From NCBI GenBank assembly GCA_964023205.1, contig OZ026842.1, forward strand, positions 37,649,501 through 37,713,500: a stretch of DNA of 64,000 bases, written 5' to 3'. This DNA is from Lutraria lutraria. Lineage: Eukaryota > Mollusca > Bivalvia > Venerida > Mactridae. Of the stretch, positions 46,661-63,400 are shown one piece after another (within the stretch, counting starts at the first letter, position 1; every line of letters starts with the position of its first letter). The notes under the pieces are model-generated. The model was not told the DNA's origin, ran no database searches, and was given only the letters and a program-made list of their open reading frames with translations. Position numbers and translations under genes: made by a program.

Positions 46661-46741
46661 AGTCAGATCGGGATTTGAACCCAAATCTCCCCATAGCCAA
46701 ATTTTCGCCTGGGTTGCTCTATCCAATTAAGCTATCTGACT
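46661..46741 (-). tRNA. tRNA pseudogene or intact tRNA-like SINE head
   Basis: On the minus strand the 81 nt have a perfect 7-bp acceptor stem (AGTCAGA/TCTGACT), a D arm (GCTT...GAGC with TTGGAT in the loop) and a T arm with loop TTCAAAT. The 31 nt between D and T arms would imply a long variable arm, but the anticodon stem does not pair properly. An amino-acid identity cannot be given. A decayed tRNA or SINE head is more likely than a working tRNA. Confidence 0.45.
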
Positions 46742-46749
46742 TTAAAATT

Positions 46750-48310
46750 ATAGGTAAACTGCAATTCTGTAATTTAGTTAAATTTATTAAAAAGTGAGGA
46801 AATTAAAAAACATAAAGCTGTGATAAGCTGTGTTAAAAGTATGAATAGTTAAAATAAAAGATTGTTAACGGTCCCACGTTCTACTGAAATACCCTCATTG
46901 CCAGAATATACCGAAATACACTTCCAATTATGGGATATATCGCTGTATAAATAATTATGTACTTGATTCAAATTATGACCTGGACAGAAGAGCAACAAAA
47001 ACAGCCCTTGCAACTTTAAAAGAAGTTTCTAATTTAGTAAACCTTAAAGTGACATGACTTTATACCTGAAAAGAAGATGGTCATGATCTCAAAAATCAAA
47101 TGAACTTTAAAAAAAAAAGAAACCAAAAGAAATAAGCTTAAATCAATGATTCTTTTTGGTGTTCAAATCCACAAACATAATTATATAACATAAGTACACA
47201 AAAAACTAAGTGTATACTATCATGCACACTAATTAATTCCTTTACACGCCAATAACACGAAAGAAAGAAATCCGTATGACATGCAACTATATTTATTATA
47301 TACCTGAAATATCAAGGTACTTTCATATAGATTAAGAGCAAAAAAATCGGGACCCAAAGAAACAGTTTGACATAACCGAAATTTTGATATAAGCGAGTTT
47401 GACATAAAGAGATTCAACTACATACACATTTCAAAGGCCATCTAATATGAAAGCAGCTGAAGAAATCTAGCAAGTATATACAAGGATATTATAATTATAT
47501 TTTTAATCTGAATTTGAAATGAATTTGTATTACAACTACCTGATTACAACTACCTGATTATATACATGATGTCTGACAGTGTATCAAGCAAAATGTACCA
47601 ACCTTGTTCTATGAAATAACTTTTACATGTACCTTAAATTAAGAGCTAAATTATATGTTTGTATTTCTTCACCATGCTTTAAAAAGGGTAACAAAACCCA
47701 AACCGTGAGAAGGGTAATTAAGAATGTAACAGATAATATAAGAAAGTTTTACCTATTCTAAACACAATTTACATGCATTCATGACAATGCTTATATAGGA
47801 TTACCTTTACATAATTTCTTTACTGCTCCACTGACATGAGATATTACATTTGAGTTTTTTAAATTTCTAGAAAAGTTATTTAAACTTATATTTAAAGAAT
47901 TTGATAGCAGCACTAAGGTCAGGAATTGAAAAGTATAAGCTGCAGATGGCACAGAAGAATACATATTTTAACAACATAAAAGAAAACACCAATATGACCA
48001 ATACAAATGTAATCAAAATACACCAGGACCATCACTTACAATGATATCTTTGCAAAGTAACCCATCACACAATAACTATATATTAATAGTGACTTTCATG
48101 TCATGACTTTGAACATTATGGATGAAAAATGAATGCACCTGACACCAGATATTGGAAGCAACTTTCATGTCACACACCAATAACCTTATCATACCATTCG
48201 GGGGCATTGCAAGTCCTAAAATAATAAGGGGTTCTTGATTTATTTTCACTACATATACACCAGAGATGCATTCTGGCATGCTTCAGCATAAAAACATTTA
48301 GTTAGTAAAT
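46750..48310. other. Gene-free AT-rich stretch before the satellite
   Basis: No exon, array or transposon end could be supported. Confidence 0.45.
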
Positions 48311-48313
48311 ACT

Positions 48314-48338
48314 ATACATATATATATATATATATATA
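48314..48338. repeat. (AT)n microsatellite at the satellite edge
   Basis: About 12 AT pairs, roughly 65 bp left of the satellite boundary. Confidence 0.9.
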
Positions 48339-48403
48339 ACAATTTATTTAAACTTGATCAAAAGCTCTTGGTACTCAGATCTTCTAATCTCCCGGTCCCC
48401 ACC

Positions 48404-51400
48404 CGACCTGATATATTGTTCATTGATTATTTAATGACCTTATATAATGTGCATAAATTGTATATAGATATATAAGGGAATTATTCCTGCCATATTTATT
48501 TACATGTTTGAAGGCAAAATTTAACTAAATACCACAATAAATGAGGTTATTACCTGTTAATTGTTTGTCAACTACAAATGTTGATCAAATGACCTATTTA
48601 ATGATCCTTAAGAAGGTGCATTTATGGTAAAAATACATTTATTAAAGTTCATAATGCAATATGTTTGGTTTACATATTTTAATGCCAAATTATGATTGAA
48701 TATCATAATAAATGACCTCATATATTGTTTATTGATTATTTAATGAACTTATATAATGTGTATAAATTGTATATAGATATATAAGGGAATTATTCCTGTC
48801 ATATTTATTTACATGTTTGAAGGCAAAATTTTAACTAAATACCGCAATAAATGAGGTTATGAGATGTTAATTGTTTGTCAACTACAAATTTTGATCAAAT
48901 GACCTATTTAATGACCCTTTAGAATGTGCATTTATGGTAAAAATACATTTATTAAAATTATTGCTTCAATATTTTTGTTTTACATATTTTAATGCCAAAT
49001 TTTGATTGAAAATCATAATAAATGACATGATATATTGTTCATTGATTATTTAATGAACTTATATAATGTGCATGAATTTTATATAGATATTAAAGGGACT
49101 TATTCCTGCAATATTTATTTACATGTTTGAAACCTAAATATTGATTTAATACCCTAATAAATGAGGTTATGAGATGTTAATTGTTTATCAACTACAAATG
49201 TTGATCAAATGACATATTTAATGACCCTTTAGAATGTGCTTTTATTGTAAACATACATTTATTAAAATTATTGCTTCAATATTTTTGTTTTACACATTTT
49301 AATGCCAAATTATGATTGAAAATCATAATAAATGACCTCATATATTGTTCATTGATTATTTTATGAACTTATATAATGTGCATTTATTTATATAGATATT
49401 TAAGGGAATTATTCCTGCCATATTTATTTACATGTTTGAAAGCCAAATATTGATTAAATACCCTAATAAATGAGGTTATTACCTGTTAATTGTTTGTCAA
49501 CTACAAATGTTGATCAAATGACCTATTTAATGATCCTTAAGAAGGTGCATTTATGGTAAAAATACATTTATTAAAGTTCATAATGCAATATGTTTGGTTT
49601 ACATATTTTAATGCCAAATTATGATTGAATATCATAATAAATGACCTCATATATTGTTTATTGATTATTTAATGAACTTATATAATGTGTATAAATTGTA
49701 TATAGATATATAAGGGAATTATTCCTGTCATATTTATTTACATGTTTGAAGGCAAAATTTTAACTAAATACCGCAATAAATGAGGTTATGAGATGTTAAT
49801 TGTTTGTCAACTACAAATTTTGATCAAATGACCTATTTAATGACCCTTTAGAATGTGCATTTATGGTAAAAATACATTTATTAAAATTATTGCTTCAATA
49901 TTTTTGTTTTACATATTTTAATGCCAAATTTTGATTGAAAATCATAATAAATGACATGATATATTGTTCATTGATTATTTAATGAACTTATATAATGTGC
50001 ATGAATTTTATATAGATATTAAAGGGACTTATTCCTGCAATATTTATTTACATGTTTGAAACCTAAATATTGATTTAATACCCTAATAAATGAGGTTATG
50101 AGATGTTAATTGTTTATCAACTACAAATGTTGATCAAATGACATATTTAATGACCCTTTAGAATGTGCTTTTATTGTAAACATACATTTATTAAAATTAT
50201 TGCTTCAATATTTTTGTTTTACACATTTTAATGCCAAATTATGATTGAAAATCATAATAAATGACCTCATATATTGTTCATTGATTATTTTATGAACTTA
50301 TATAATGTGCATTTATTTATATAGATATTTAAGGGAATTATTCCTGCCATATTTATTTACATGTTTGAAAGCCAAATATTGATTAAATACCCTAATAAAT
50401 GAGGTTATGAGATGTTAATTGTTTGTCAACTACAAATTTTGATCAAATGACCTATTTAATGACCCTTTAGAATGTGCATTAATTGTAAACATACATTTAT
50501 TAAAATTATTACTTCAATATTTTTGTTTTATATATTTTTAATGCCAAATTATGATTGAAAATCATAATAAATGACCTGATATATTTTTCATTGATTATTT
50601 TATGAACTTATATAATGTGCATGAATTTTATATAGATATTAAAGAGAATTATTCCTGCCATATTTATTTACATGTTTGAAACCTAAATATTGATTTAATA
50701 CCCTAATAAATGTGGTTATGAGATGTTCATTGTTTGTCAACTACAAATTTTTATCAAATGACCTATTCAATGACCCTTTAGAATGTGCATTAATTGTAAA
50801 CATACATTTATTAAAATTATTACTTCAAAATTTTTGTTTTATATATTTTTAATGCCAAATTATGATTGAAAATCATAATAAATGACCTGATATATTTTTC
50901 ATTGATTATTTTATGAACTTTTATAATGTGCATGAATTTTATATAGATATTAAAGAGAATTATTCCTGCCATATTTATTTACATGTTTGAAACCTAAATA
51001 TTGATTTAATACCCTAATAAATGTGGTTATGAGATGTTCATTGTTTGTCAACTACAAATTTTTATCAAATGACCTATTCAATGACCCTTTAGAATGTGCA
51101 TTAATTGTAAACATACATTTATTAAAATTATTACTTCAATATTTTTGTTTTATATATTTTTAATGCCAAATTATGATTGAAAATCATAATAAATGACCTG
51201 ATATATTTTTCATTGATTATTTTATGAACTTTTATAATGTGCATGAATTTTATATAGATATTAAAGAGAATTATTCCTGCCATATTTATTTACATGTTTG
51301 AAACCTAAATATTGATTTAATACCCTAATTAATGTGGTTATGAGAGATGTTCATTGTTTGTCAACTACTAAAATTTGATCAAATGACCTCTTTAATGACC

Positions 51401-54400
51401 CTTTAGAATGTGCATTAATTGTAAACATCCATTTATTAAAATTATTACTTCAATATTTTTGTTTTATATATTTTAATGCCAAATTATGATAGAAAATCAT
51501 AATAAATGACCTCATATATTGTTCATTGATTATTTTATGAACTTATATAATGTGCATGAATTTTATATAGATATTAAAGAGAATTATTCCTGCCATATTT
51601 ATTTACATGTTTGAAACCTAAATATTGATTTAATACCCTAATAAATGAGGTTATGAGATGTTCATTGTTTGTCAACTACAAAGTTTGATCAAATGACATA
51701 TTTAATGACCCTTTAGAATGTGCATAAATTGTAAACATACATTTATTAAAATAATTGCTTCAATATTTTTGTTTACATATTTTAATGCCAAATTATGATT
51801 GAAAATCATAATAAATGACCTCATATATTGTTCATTTATTATTTTATGAAGTTTTATAATGTGCATTTATTTATATAGATATTTAAGGGAATTATTCCTG
51901 CCATATTTATTTACATGTTTGAAAGCTAAATATTGATTTAATACCCTAATAAATGAGGTTATGAGATGTTCATTGTTTGTCAACTACAAATGTTGATCAA
52001 ATGACCTATTTAATGAATCTTTAGAATGTGCATTAATTGTAAACATACATTTATTAAAATTATTGCTTCAATATTTTTGTTTTAAATATTTTAATGCCAA
52101 ATTATGATTGAAAATCATAATAAATGACCTCATACATTGTTCATTGATTATTTTATGAACTTATATAATGTGCATGAATTTTATATAGATATTTAAGGGA
52201 ATTATTCCTGCCATATTTATTTACATGTTTGAAAGCTTAATATTGATTTAATACCCTAATAAATGAGGTTATGAGATGTTCATTGTTTGTCAACTACAAA
52301 TTTTGATCAAATGACCTATTTAATGACCCTTTAGAATGTGCATTAATTGTAAACATACATTTATTAAAATTATTGCTTCAATATTTTTGTTTTACATATT
52401 TCAATGCCAAATTATGATTGAAAATCATAATAAATGACCTCATACATTGTTCATTGATTATTTTATGAACTTATATAATGTGCATGATTTTTATATAGAT
52501 ATTTAAGGGAATTATTCCTGCCATATTTATTTACATGTTTGAAACCTAAATATTGATTTAATACCCTAATAAATGAGGTTATGAGATGTTCATTGTTTGT
52601 CAACTACAAATTTTTATCAAATTACCTATTTAATGACCCTTTAGAATGTGCATAAATTGTAAACATACATTTATTAAAATAATTGCTTCAATATTTTTGT
52701 TTACATATTTTAATGCCAAATTATGATTGAAAATCATAATAAATGACCTCATATATTGTTCATTTATCATTTTATGAAGTTTTATAATGTGCATGAATTT
52801 TATATAGATATTTAAGGGAATTATTACTGTCATATTTATTTACATGTTTGAAAGCTAAATATTGATTTAATACCCTAATAAATGAGGTTATGAGATGTTC
52901 ATTGTTTGTCAACTACAAAGTTTGATCAAATGACCTATTTAATGACCCTTTAGAATGTGCATTAATTGTAAACATACATTTATTAAAATTATTGCTTCAA
53001 TATTTTTGTTTTACATATTTTAATGCCAAATTATGATTGAAAATCATAATAAATGACCTCATAAATTGTTCATTGATTATTTTATGAACTTATATAATGT
53101 GCATAAATTGTATATAGATATTTAAGGGAATTATTACTGCCATATTTATTTACATGTTTGAAACCTAAATATTGATTTAATACCCTAATAAATGTGGTTA
53201 TGAGATGTTCATTGTTTGTCAACTACAAATTTTTATCAAATGACCTATTCAATGACCCTTTAGAATGTGCATTAATTGTAAACATACATTTATTAAAATT
53301 ATTACTTCAATATTTTTGTTTTATATATTTTTAATGCCAAATTATGATTGAAAATCATAATAAATGACCTGATATATTTTTCATTGATTATTTTATGAAC
53401 TTTTATAATGTGCATGAATTTTATATAGATATTAAAGAGAATTATTCCTGCCATATTTATTTACATGTTTGAAACCTAAATATTGATTTAATACCCTAAT
53501 TAATGTGGTTATGAGAGATGTTCATTGTTTGTCAACTACTAAAATTTGATCAAATGACCTCTTTAATGACCCTTTAGAATGTGCATTAATTGTAAACATC
53601 CATTTATTAAAATTATTACTTCAATATTTTTGTTTTATATATTTTAATGCCAAATTATGATAGAAAATCATAATAAATGACCTCATATATTGTTCATTGA
53701 TCATTTTATGAACTTATATAATGTGCATGAATTTTATATAGATATTAAAGAGAATTATTCCTGCCATATTTATTTACATGTTTGAAACCTAAATATTGAT
53801 TTAATACCCTAATAAATGAGGTTATGAGATGTTCATTGTTTGTCAACTACAAAGTTTGATCAAATGACATATTTAATGACCCTTTAGAATGTGCATAAAT
53901 TGTAAACATACATTTATTAAAATAATTGCTTCAATATTTTTGTTTACATATTTTAATGCCAAATTATGATTGAAAATCATAATAAATGACCTCATATATT
54001 GTTCATTTATTATTTTATGAAGTTTTATAATGTGCATGAATTTTATATAGATAATAAAGGGAATTATTCCTGTCATATTTATTTACATGTTTGAAACCTA
54101 AATATTGATTTAATACCCTAATAAATGAGGTTATGAGATGTCCATTGTTTGTCAACTACAAAGTTTGATCAAATGACCTATTTAATGACCCTTTAGAATG
54201 TGCATTAATTGTAAACATACATTTATTAAAATTATTGCTTCAATATTTTTGTTTTACATATTTTAATGCCAAATTATGATTGAAAATCATAATAAATGAC
54301 CTCATATATTGTTCATTGATTATTTTATGAACTTATATAATGTGCATAAATTGTATATAGATATTTAAGGGAATTATTCCTGTCATATTTATTTACATGT

Positions 54401-57400
54401 TTGAAACCTAAATATTGATTTAATACCCTAATAAATGAGGTTATGAGATGTCCATTGTTTGTCAACTACAAAGTTTGATCAAATGACCTATTTAATGACC
54501 CTTTAGAATGTGCATTAATTGTAAACATACATTTATTAAAATTATTGCTTCAATATTTTTGTTTTACATATTTTAATGCCAAATTATGATTGAAAATCAT
54601 AATAAATGACCTCATATATTGTTCATTGATTATTTTATGAACTTATATAATGTGCATAAATTGTATATAGATATTTAAGGGAATTATTCCTGCCATATTT
54701 ATTTACATGTTTGAAAGCCAAATATTGATTAAATACCCTAATAAATGAGGTTATGAGATGTTAATTGTTTGTCAACTACAAATGTTGATCAAATGACCTA
54801 TTTAATGACACTTTAGAATGTGCATTAATTGTAAACATACATTTATTAAAATTATTGCTTCAATATTTTTGTTTTACATATTTTAATGCCAAATTATGAT
54901 TGAAAATCATAATAAATGACCTCATATATTGTTCATTGATTATTTTATGAACTTATATAATGTGCATTTATTTATATAGATATTTAAGGGAATTATTCCT
55001 GCCATATTTATTTACATGTTTGAAAGCTAAATATTGATTTAATACCCTAATAAATGAGGTTATGAGATGTTCATTGTTTGTCAACTACAAATGTTGATCA
55101 AATGACCTATTTAATGAATCTTTAGAATGTGCATTAATTGTAAACATACATTTATTAAAATTATTGCTTCAATATTTTTGTTTTAAATATTTTAATGCCA
55201 AATTATGATTGAAAATCATAATAAATGACCTCATACATTGTTCATTGATTATTTTATGAACTTATATAATGTGCATGAATTTTATATAGATATTTAAGGG
55301 AATTATTCCTGCCATATTTATTTACATGTTTGAAAGCTTAATATTGATTTAATACCCTAATAAATGAGGTTATGAGATGTTCATTGTTTGTCAACTACAA
55401 ATTTTGATCAAATGACCTATTTAATGACCCTTTAGAATGTGCATTAATTGTAAACATACATTTATTAAAATTATTGCTTCAATATTTTTGTTTTACATAT
55501 TTCAATGCCAAATTATGATTGAAAATCATAATAAATGACCTCATACATTGTTCATTGATTATTTTATGAACTTATATAATGTGCATGATTTTTATATAGA
55601 TATTTAAGGGAATTATTCCTGCCATATTTATTTACATGTTTGAAACCTAAATATTGATTTAATACCCTAATAAATGAGGTTATGAGATGTTCATTGTTTG
55701 TCAACTACAAATTTTTATCAAATTACCTATTTAATGACCCTTTAGAATGTGCATAAATTGTAAACATACATTTATTAAAATAATTGCTTCAATATTTTTG
55801 TTTACATATTTTAATGCCAAATTATGATTGAAAATCATAATAAATGACCTCATATATTGTTCATTTATCATTTTATGAAGTTTTATAATGTGCATGAATT
55901 TTATATAGATATTTAAGGGAATTATTACTGTCATATTTATTTACATGTTTGAAAGCTAAATATTGATTTAATACCCTAATAAATGAGGTTATGAGATGTT
56001 CATTGTTTGTCAACTACAAAGTTTGATCAAATGACCTATTTAATGACCCTTTAGAATGTGCATTAATTGTAAACATACATTTATTAAAATTATTGCTTCA
56101 ATATTTTTGTTTTACATATTTTAATGCCAAATTATGATTGAAAATCATAATAAATGACCTCATAAATTGTTCATTGATTATTTTATGAACTTATATAATG
56201 TGCATAAATTGTATATAGATATTTAAGGGAATTATTACTGCCATATTTATTTACATGTTTGAAACCTAAATATTGATTTAATACCCTAATAAATGTGGTT
56301 ATGAGATGTTCATTGTTTGTCAACTACAAATTTTTATCAAATGACCTATTCAATGACCCTTTAGAATGTGCATTAATTGTAAACATACATTTATTAAAAT
56401 TATTACTTCAATATTTTTGTTTTATATATTTTTAATGCCAAATTATGATTGAAAATCATAATAAATGACCTGATATATTTTTCATTGATTATTTTATGAA
56501 CTTTTATAATGTGCATGAATTTTATATAGATATTAAAGAGAATTATTCCTGCCATATTTATTTACATGTTTGAAACCTAAATATTGATTTAATACCCTAA
56601 TTAATGTGGTTATGAGAGATGTTCATTGTTTGTCAACTACTAAAATTTGATCAAATGACCTCTTTAATGACCCTTTAGAATGTGCATTAATTGTAAACAT
56701 CCATTTATTAAAATTATTACTTCAATATTTTTGTTTTATATATTTTAATGCCAAATTATGATAGAAAATCATAATAAATGACCTCATATATTGTTCATTG
56801 ATCATTTTATGAACTTATATAATGTGCATGAATTTTATATAGATATTAAAGAGAATTATTCCTGCCATATTTATTTACATGTTTGAAACCTAAATATTGA
56901 TTTAATACCCTAATAAATGAGGTTATGAGATGTTCATTGTTTGTCAACTACAAAGTTTGATCAAATGACATATTTAATGACCCTTTAGAATGTGCATAAA
57001 TTGTAAACATACATTTATTAAAATAATTGCTTCAATATTTTTGTTTACATATTTTAATGCCAAATTATGATTGAAAATCATAATAAATGACCTCATATAT
57101 TGTTCATTTATTATTTTATGAAGTTTTATAATGTGCATGAATTTTATATAGATAATAAAGGGAATTATTCCTGTCATATTTATTTACATGTTTGAAACCT
57201 AAATATTGATTTAATACCCTAATAAATGAGGTTATGAGATGTCCATTGTTTGTCAACTACAAAGTTTGATCAAATGACCTATTTAATGACCCTTTAGAAT
57301 GTGCATTAATTGTAAACATACATTTATTAAAATTATTGCTTCAATATTTTTGTTTTACATATTTTAATGCCAAATTATGATTGAAAATCATAATAAATGA

Positions 57401-60400
57401 CCTCATATATTGTTCATTGATTATTTTATGAACTTATATAATGTGCATAAATTGTATATAGATATTTAAGGGAATTATTCCTGTCATATTTATTTACATG
57501 TTTGAAACCTAAATATTGATTTAATACCCTAATAAATGAGGTTATGAGATGTCCATTGTTTGTCAACTACAAAGTTTGATCAAATGACCTATTTAATGAC
57601 CCTTTAGAATGTGCATTAATTGTAAACATACATTTATTAAAATTATTGCTTCAATATTTTTGTTTTACATATTTTAATGCCAAATTATGATTGAAAATCA
57701 TAATAAATGACCTCATATATTGTTCATTGATTATTTTATGAACTTATATAATGTGCATAAATTGTATATAGATATTTAAGGGAATTATTCCTGCCATATT
57801 TATTTACATGTTTGAAAGCCAAATATTGATTAAATACCCTAATAAATGAGGTTATGAGATGTTAATTGTTTGTCAACTACAAATGTTGATCAAATGACCT
57901 ATTTAATGACACTTTAGAATGTGCATTAATTGTAAACATACATTTATTAAAATTATTGCTTCAATATTTTTGTTTTACATATTTTAATGCCAAATTATGA
58001 TTGAAAATCATAATAAATGACCTCATATATTGTTCATTGATTATTTTATGAACTTATATAATGTGCATTTATTTATATAGATATTTAAGGGAATTATTCC
58101 TGCCATATTTATTTACATGTTTGAAAGCTAAATATTGATTTAATACCCTAATAAATGAGGTTATGAGATGTTCATTGTTTGTCAACTACAAATGTTGATC
58201 AAATGACCTATTTAATGAATCTTTAGAATGTGCATTAATTGTAAACATACATTTATTAAAATTATTGCTTCAATATTTTTGTTTTAAATATTTTAATGCC
58301 AAATTATGATTGAAAATCATAATAAATGACCTCATACATTGTTCATTGATTATTTTATGAACTTATATAATGTGCATGAATTTTATATAGATATTTAAGG
58401 GAATTATTCCTGCCATATTTATTTACATGTTTGAAAGCTTAATATTGATTTAATACCCTAATAAATGAGGTTATGAGATGTTCATTGTTTGTCAACTACA
58501 AATTTTGATCAAATGACATATTTAATGACCCTTTAGAATGTGCATTAATTGTAAACATACATTTATTAAAATTATTGCTTCAATATTTTTGTTTTACATA
58601 TTTCAATGCCAAATTATGATTGAAAATCATAATAAATGACCTCATACATTGTTCATTGATTATTTTATGAACTTATATAATGTGCATGATTTTTATATAG
58701 ATATTTAAGGGAATTATTCCTGCCATATTTATTTACATGTTTGAAAGCTTAATATTGATTTAATACCCTAATAAATGAGGTTATGAGATGTTCATTGTTT
58801 GTCAACTACAAATTTTGATCAAATAACATATTTAATGACCCTTTAGAATGTGCATTAATTGTAAACATACATTTATTAAAATTATTGCTTCAATATTTTT
58901 GTTTTACATATTTCAATGCCAAATTATGATTGAAAATCATAATAAATGACCTCATACATTGTTCATTGATTATTTTATGAACTTATATAATGTGCATGAT
59001 TTTTATATAGATATTTAAGGGAATTATTCCTGCCATATTTATTTACATGTTTGAAACCTAAATATTGATTTAATACCCTAATAAATGAGGTTATGAGAGA
59101 TGTTCATTGTTTGTCAACTACTAAAATTTGATCAAATGACCTCTTTAATGACCCTTTAGAATGTGCATTAATTGTAAACATACATTTATTAAAATTATTG
59201 CTTCAATATTTTTGTTTTACATATTTTAATGCCAAATTATGATTGAAAATCATAATAAATGACCTCATAAATTGTTCATTGATTATTTTATGAACTTATA
59301 TAATGTGCATAAATTGTATATAGATATTTAAGGGAATTATTACTGCCATATTTATTTACATGTTTGAAACCTAAATATTGATTTAATACCCTAATAAATG
59401 TGGTTATGAGATGTTCATTGTTTGTCAACTACAAATTTTTATCAAATGACCTATTCAATGACCCTTTAGAATGTGCATTAATTGTAAACATACATTTATT
59501 AAAATTATTACTTCAATATTTTTGTTTTATATATTTTTAATGCCAAATTATGATTGAAAATCATAATAAATGACCTGATATATTTTTCATTGATTATTTT
59601 ATGAACTTTTATAATGTGCATGAATTTTATATAGATATTAAAGAGAATTATTCCTGCCATATTTATTTACATGTTTGAAACCTAAATATTGATTTAATAC
59701 CCTAATTAATGTGGTTATGAGAGATGTTCATTGTTTGTCAACTACTAAAATTTGATCAAATGACCTCTTTAATGACCCTTTAGAATGTGCATTAATTGTA
59801 AACATCCATTTATTAAAATTATTACTTCAATATTTTTGTTTTATATATTTTAATGCCAAATTATGATAGAAAATCATAATAAATGACCTCATATATTGTT
59901 CATTGATCATTTTATGAACTTATATAATGTGCATGAATTTTATATAGATATTAAAGAGAATTATTCCTGCCATATTTATTTACATGTTTGAAACCTAAAT
60001 ATTGATTTAATACCCTAATAAATGAGGTTATGAGATGTTCATTGTTTGTCAACTACAAAGTTTGATCAAATGACATATTTAATGACCCTTTAGAATGTGC
60101 ATAAATTGTAAACATACATTTATTAAAATAATTGCTTCAATATTTTTGTTTACATATTTTAATGCCAAATTATGATTGAAAATCATAATAAATGACCTCA
60201 TATATTGTTCATTTATTATTTTATGAAGTTTTATAATGTGCATGAATTTTATATAGATAATAAAGGGAATTATTCCTGTCATATTTATTTACATGTTTGA
60301 AACCTAAATATTGATTTAATACCCTAATAAATGAGGTTATGAGATGTCCATTGTTTGTCAACTACAAAGTTTGATCAAATGACCTATTTAATGACCCTTT

Positions 60401-63400
60401 AGAATGTGCATTAATTGTAAACATACATTTATTAAAATTATTGCTTCAATATTTTTGTTTTACATATTTTAATGCCAAATTATGATTGAAAATCATAATA
60501 AATGACCTCATATATTGTTCATTGATTATTTTATGAACTTATATAATGTGCATAAATTGTATATAGATATTTAAGGGAATTATTCCTGTCATATTTATTT
60601 ACATGTTTGAAACCTAAATATTGATTTAATACCCTAATAAATGAGGTTATGAGATGTCCATTGTTTGTCAACTACAAAGTTTGATCAAATGACCTATTTA
60701 ATGACCCTTTAGAATGTGCATTAATTGTAAACATACATTTATTAAAATTATTGCTTCAATATTTTTGTTTTACATATTTTAATGCCAAATTATGATTGAA
60801 AATCATAATAAATGACCTCATATATTGTTCATTGATTATTTTATGAACTTATATAATGTGCATAAATTGTATATAGATATTTAAGGGAATTATTCCTGCC
60901 ATATTTATTTACATGTTTGAAAGCCAAATATTGATTAAATACCCTAATAAATGAGGTTATGAGATGTTAATTGTTTGTCAACTACAAATGTTGATCAAAT
61001 GACCTATTTAATGACACTTTAGAATGTGCATTAATTGTAAACATACATTTATTAAAATTATTGCTTCAATATTTTTGTTTTACATATTTTAATGCCAAAT
61101 TATGATTGAAAATCATAATAAATGACCTCATATATTGTTCATTGATTATTTTATGAACTTATATAATGTGCATTTATTTATATAGATATTTAAGGGAATT
61201 ATTCCTGCCATATTTATTTACATGTTTGAAAGCTAAATATTGATTTAATACCCTAATAAATGAGGTTATGAGATGTTCATTGTTTGTCAACTACAAATGT
61301 TGATCAAATGACCTATTTAATGAATCTTTAGAATGTGCATTAATTGTAAACATACATTTATTAAAATTATTGCTTCAATATTTTTGTTTTAAATATTTTA
61401 ATGCCAAATTATGATTGAAAATCATAATAAATGACCTCATACATTGTTCATTGATTATTTTATGAACTTATATAATGTGCATGAATTTTATATAGATATT
61501 TAAGGGAATTATTCCTGCCATATTTATTTACATGTTTGAAAGCTTAATATTGATTTAATACCCTAATAAATGAGGTTATGAGATGTTCATTGTTTGTCAA
61601 CTACAAATTTTGATCAAATGACATATTTAATGACCCTTTAGAATGTGCATTAATTGTAAACATACATTTATTAAAATTATTGCTTCAATATTTTTGTTTT
61701 ACATATTTCAATGCCAAATTATGATTGAAAATCATAATAAATGACCTCATACATTGTTCATTGATTATTTTATGAACTTATATAATGTGCATGATTTTTA
61801 TATAGATATTTAAGGGAATTATTCCTGCCATATTTATTTACATGTTTGAAAGCTTAATATTGATTTAATACCCTAATAAATGAGGTTATGAGATGTTCAT
61901 TGTTTGTCAACTACAAATTTTGATCAAATAACATATTTAATGACCCTTTAGAATGTGCATTAATTGTAAACATACATTTATTAAAATTATTGCTTCAATA
62001 TTTTTGTTTTACATATTTCAATGCCAAATTATGATTGAAAATCATAATAAATGACCTCATACATTGTTCATTGATTATTTTATGAACTTATATAATGTGC
62101 ATGATTTTTATATAGATATTTAAGGGAATTATTCCTGCCATATTTATTTACATGTTTGAAACCTAAATATTGATTTAATACCCTAATAAATGAGGTTATG
62201 AGAGATGTTCATTGTTTGTCAACTACTAAAATTTGATCAAATGACCTCTTTAATGACCCTTTAGAATGTGCATTAATTGTAAACATACATTTATTAAAAT
62301 TATTACTTCAATTTTTTTGTTTTATATATTTTAATGCCAAATTATGATAGAAAATCATAATAAATGACCTCATATATTGTAGATTGATTATTTTATGAAC
62401 TTATATAATGTGCATAAATTTTATATAGATATTAAAGAGAATTATTCCTGCCATATTTATTTACATGTTTGAAACCTAAATATTGACTTAATACCCTAAT
62501 AAATGAGGTTATCATGAGATGTTCATTGTTTGTCAACTACAAATTTTTATCAAATTACCTATTTAATGACCCTTTAGAATGTGCATAAATTGTAAACATA
62601 CATTTATTAAAATAATTGCTTCAATATTTTTGTTTACATATTTTAATGCCAAATTATGATTGAAAATCATAATAAATGACCTCATATATTGTTCATTTAT
62701 CATTTTATGAAGTTTTATAATGTGCATGAATTTTATATAGATATTAAAGAGAATTATTCCTGCCATATTTATTTACATGTTTGAAACCTAAATATTGATT
62801 TAATACCCTAATAAATGAGGTTATGAGATGTTCATTGTTTGTCAACTACAAAGTTTGATCAAATGACCTATTTAATGACCCTTTAGAATGTGCATTAATT
62901 GTAAACATACATTTATTAAAATTATTGCTTCAATATTTTTGTTTTACATATTTTAATGCCAAATTATGATTGAAAATCATAATAAATGACCTCATAAATT
63001 GTTCATTGATTATTTTATGAACTTATATAATGTGCATAAATTGTATATAGATATTTAAGGGAATTATTACTGCCATATTTATTTACATGTTTGAAACCTA
63101 AATATTGATTTAATACCCTAATAAATGTGGTTATGAGATGTTCATTGTTTGTCAACTACAAATTTTTATCAAATGACCTATTCAATGACCCTTTAGAATG
63201 TGCATTAATTGTAAACATACATTTATTAAAATTATTACTTCAATATTTTTGTTTTATATATTTTTAATGCCAAATTATGATTGAAAATCATAATAAATGA
63301 CCTGATATATTTTTCATTGATTATTTTATGAACTTTTATAATGTGCATGAATTTTATATAGATATTAAAGAGAATTATTCCTGCCATATTTATTTACATG

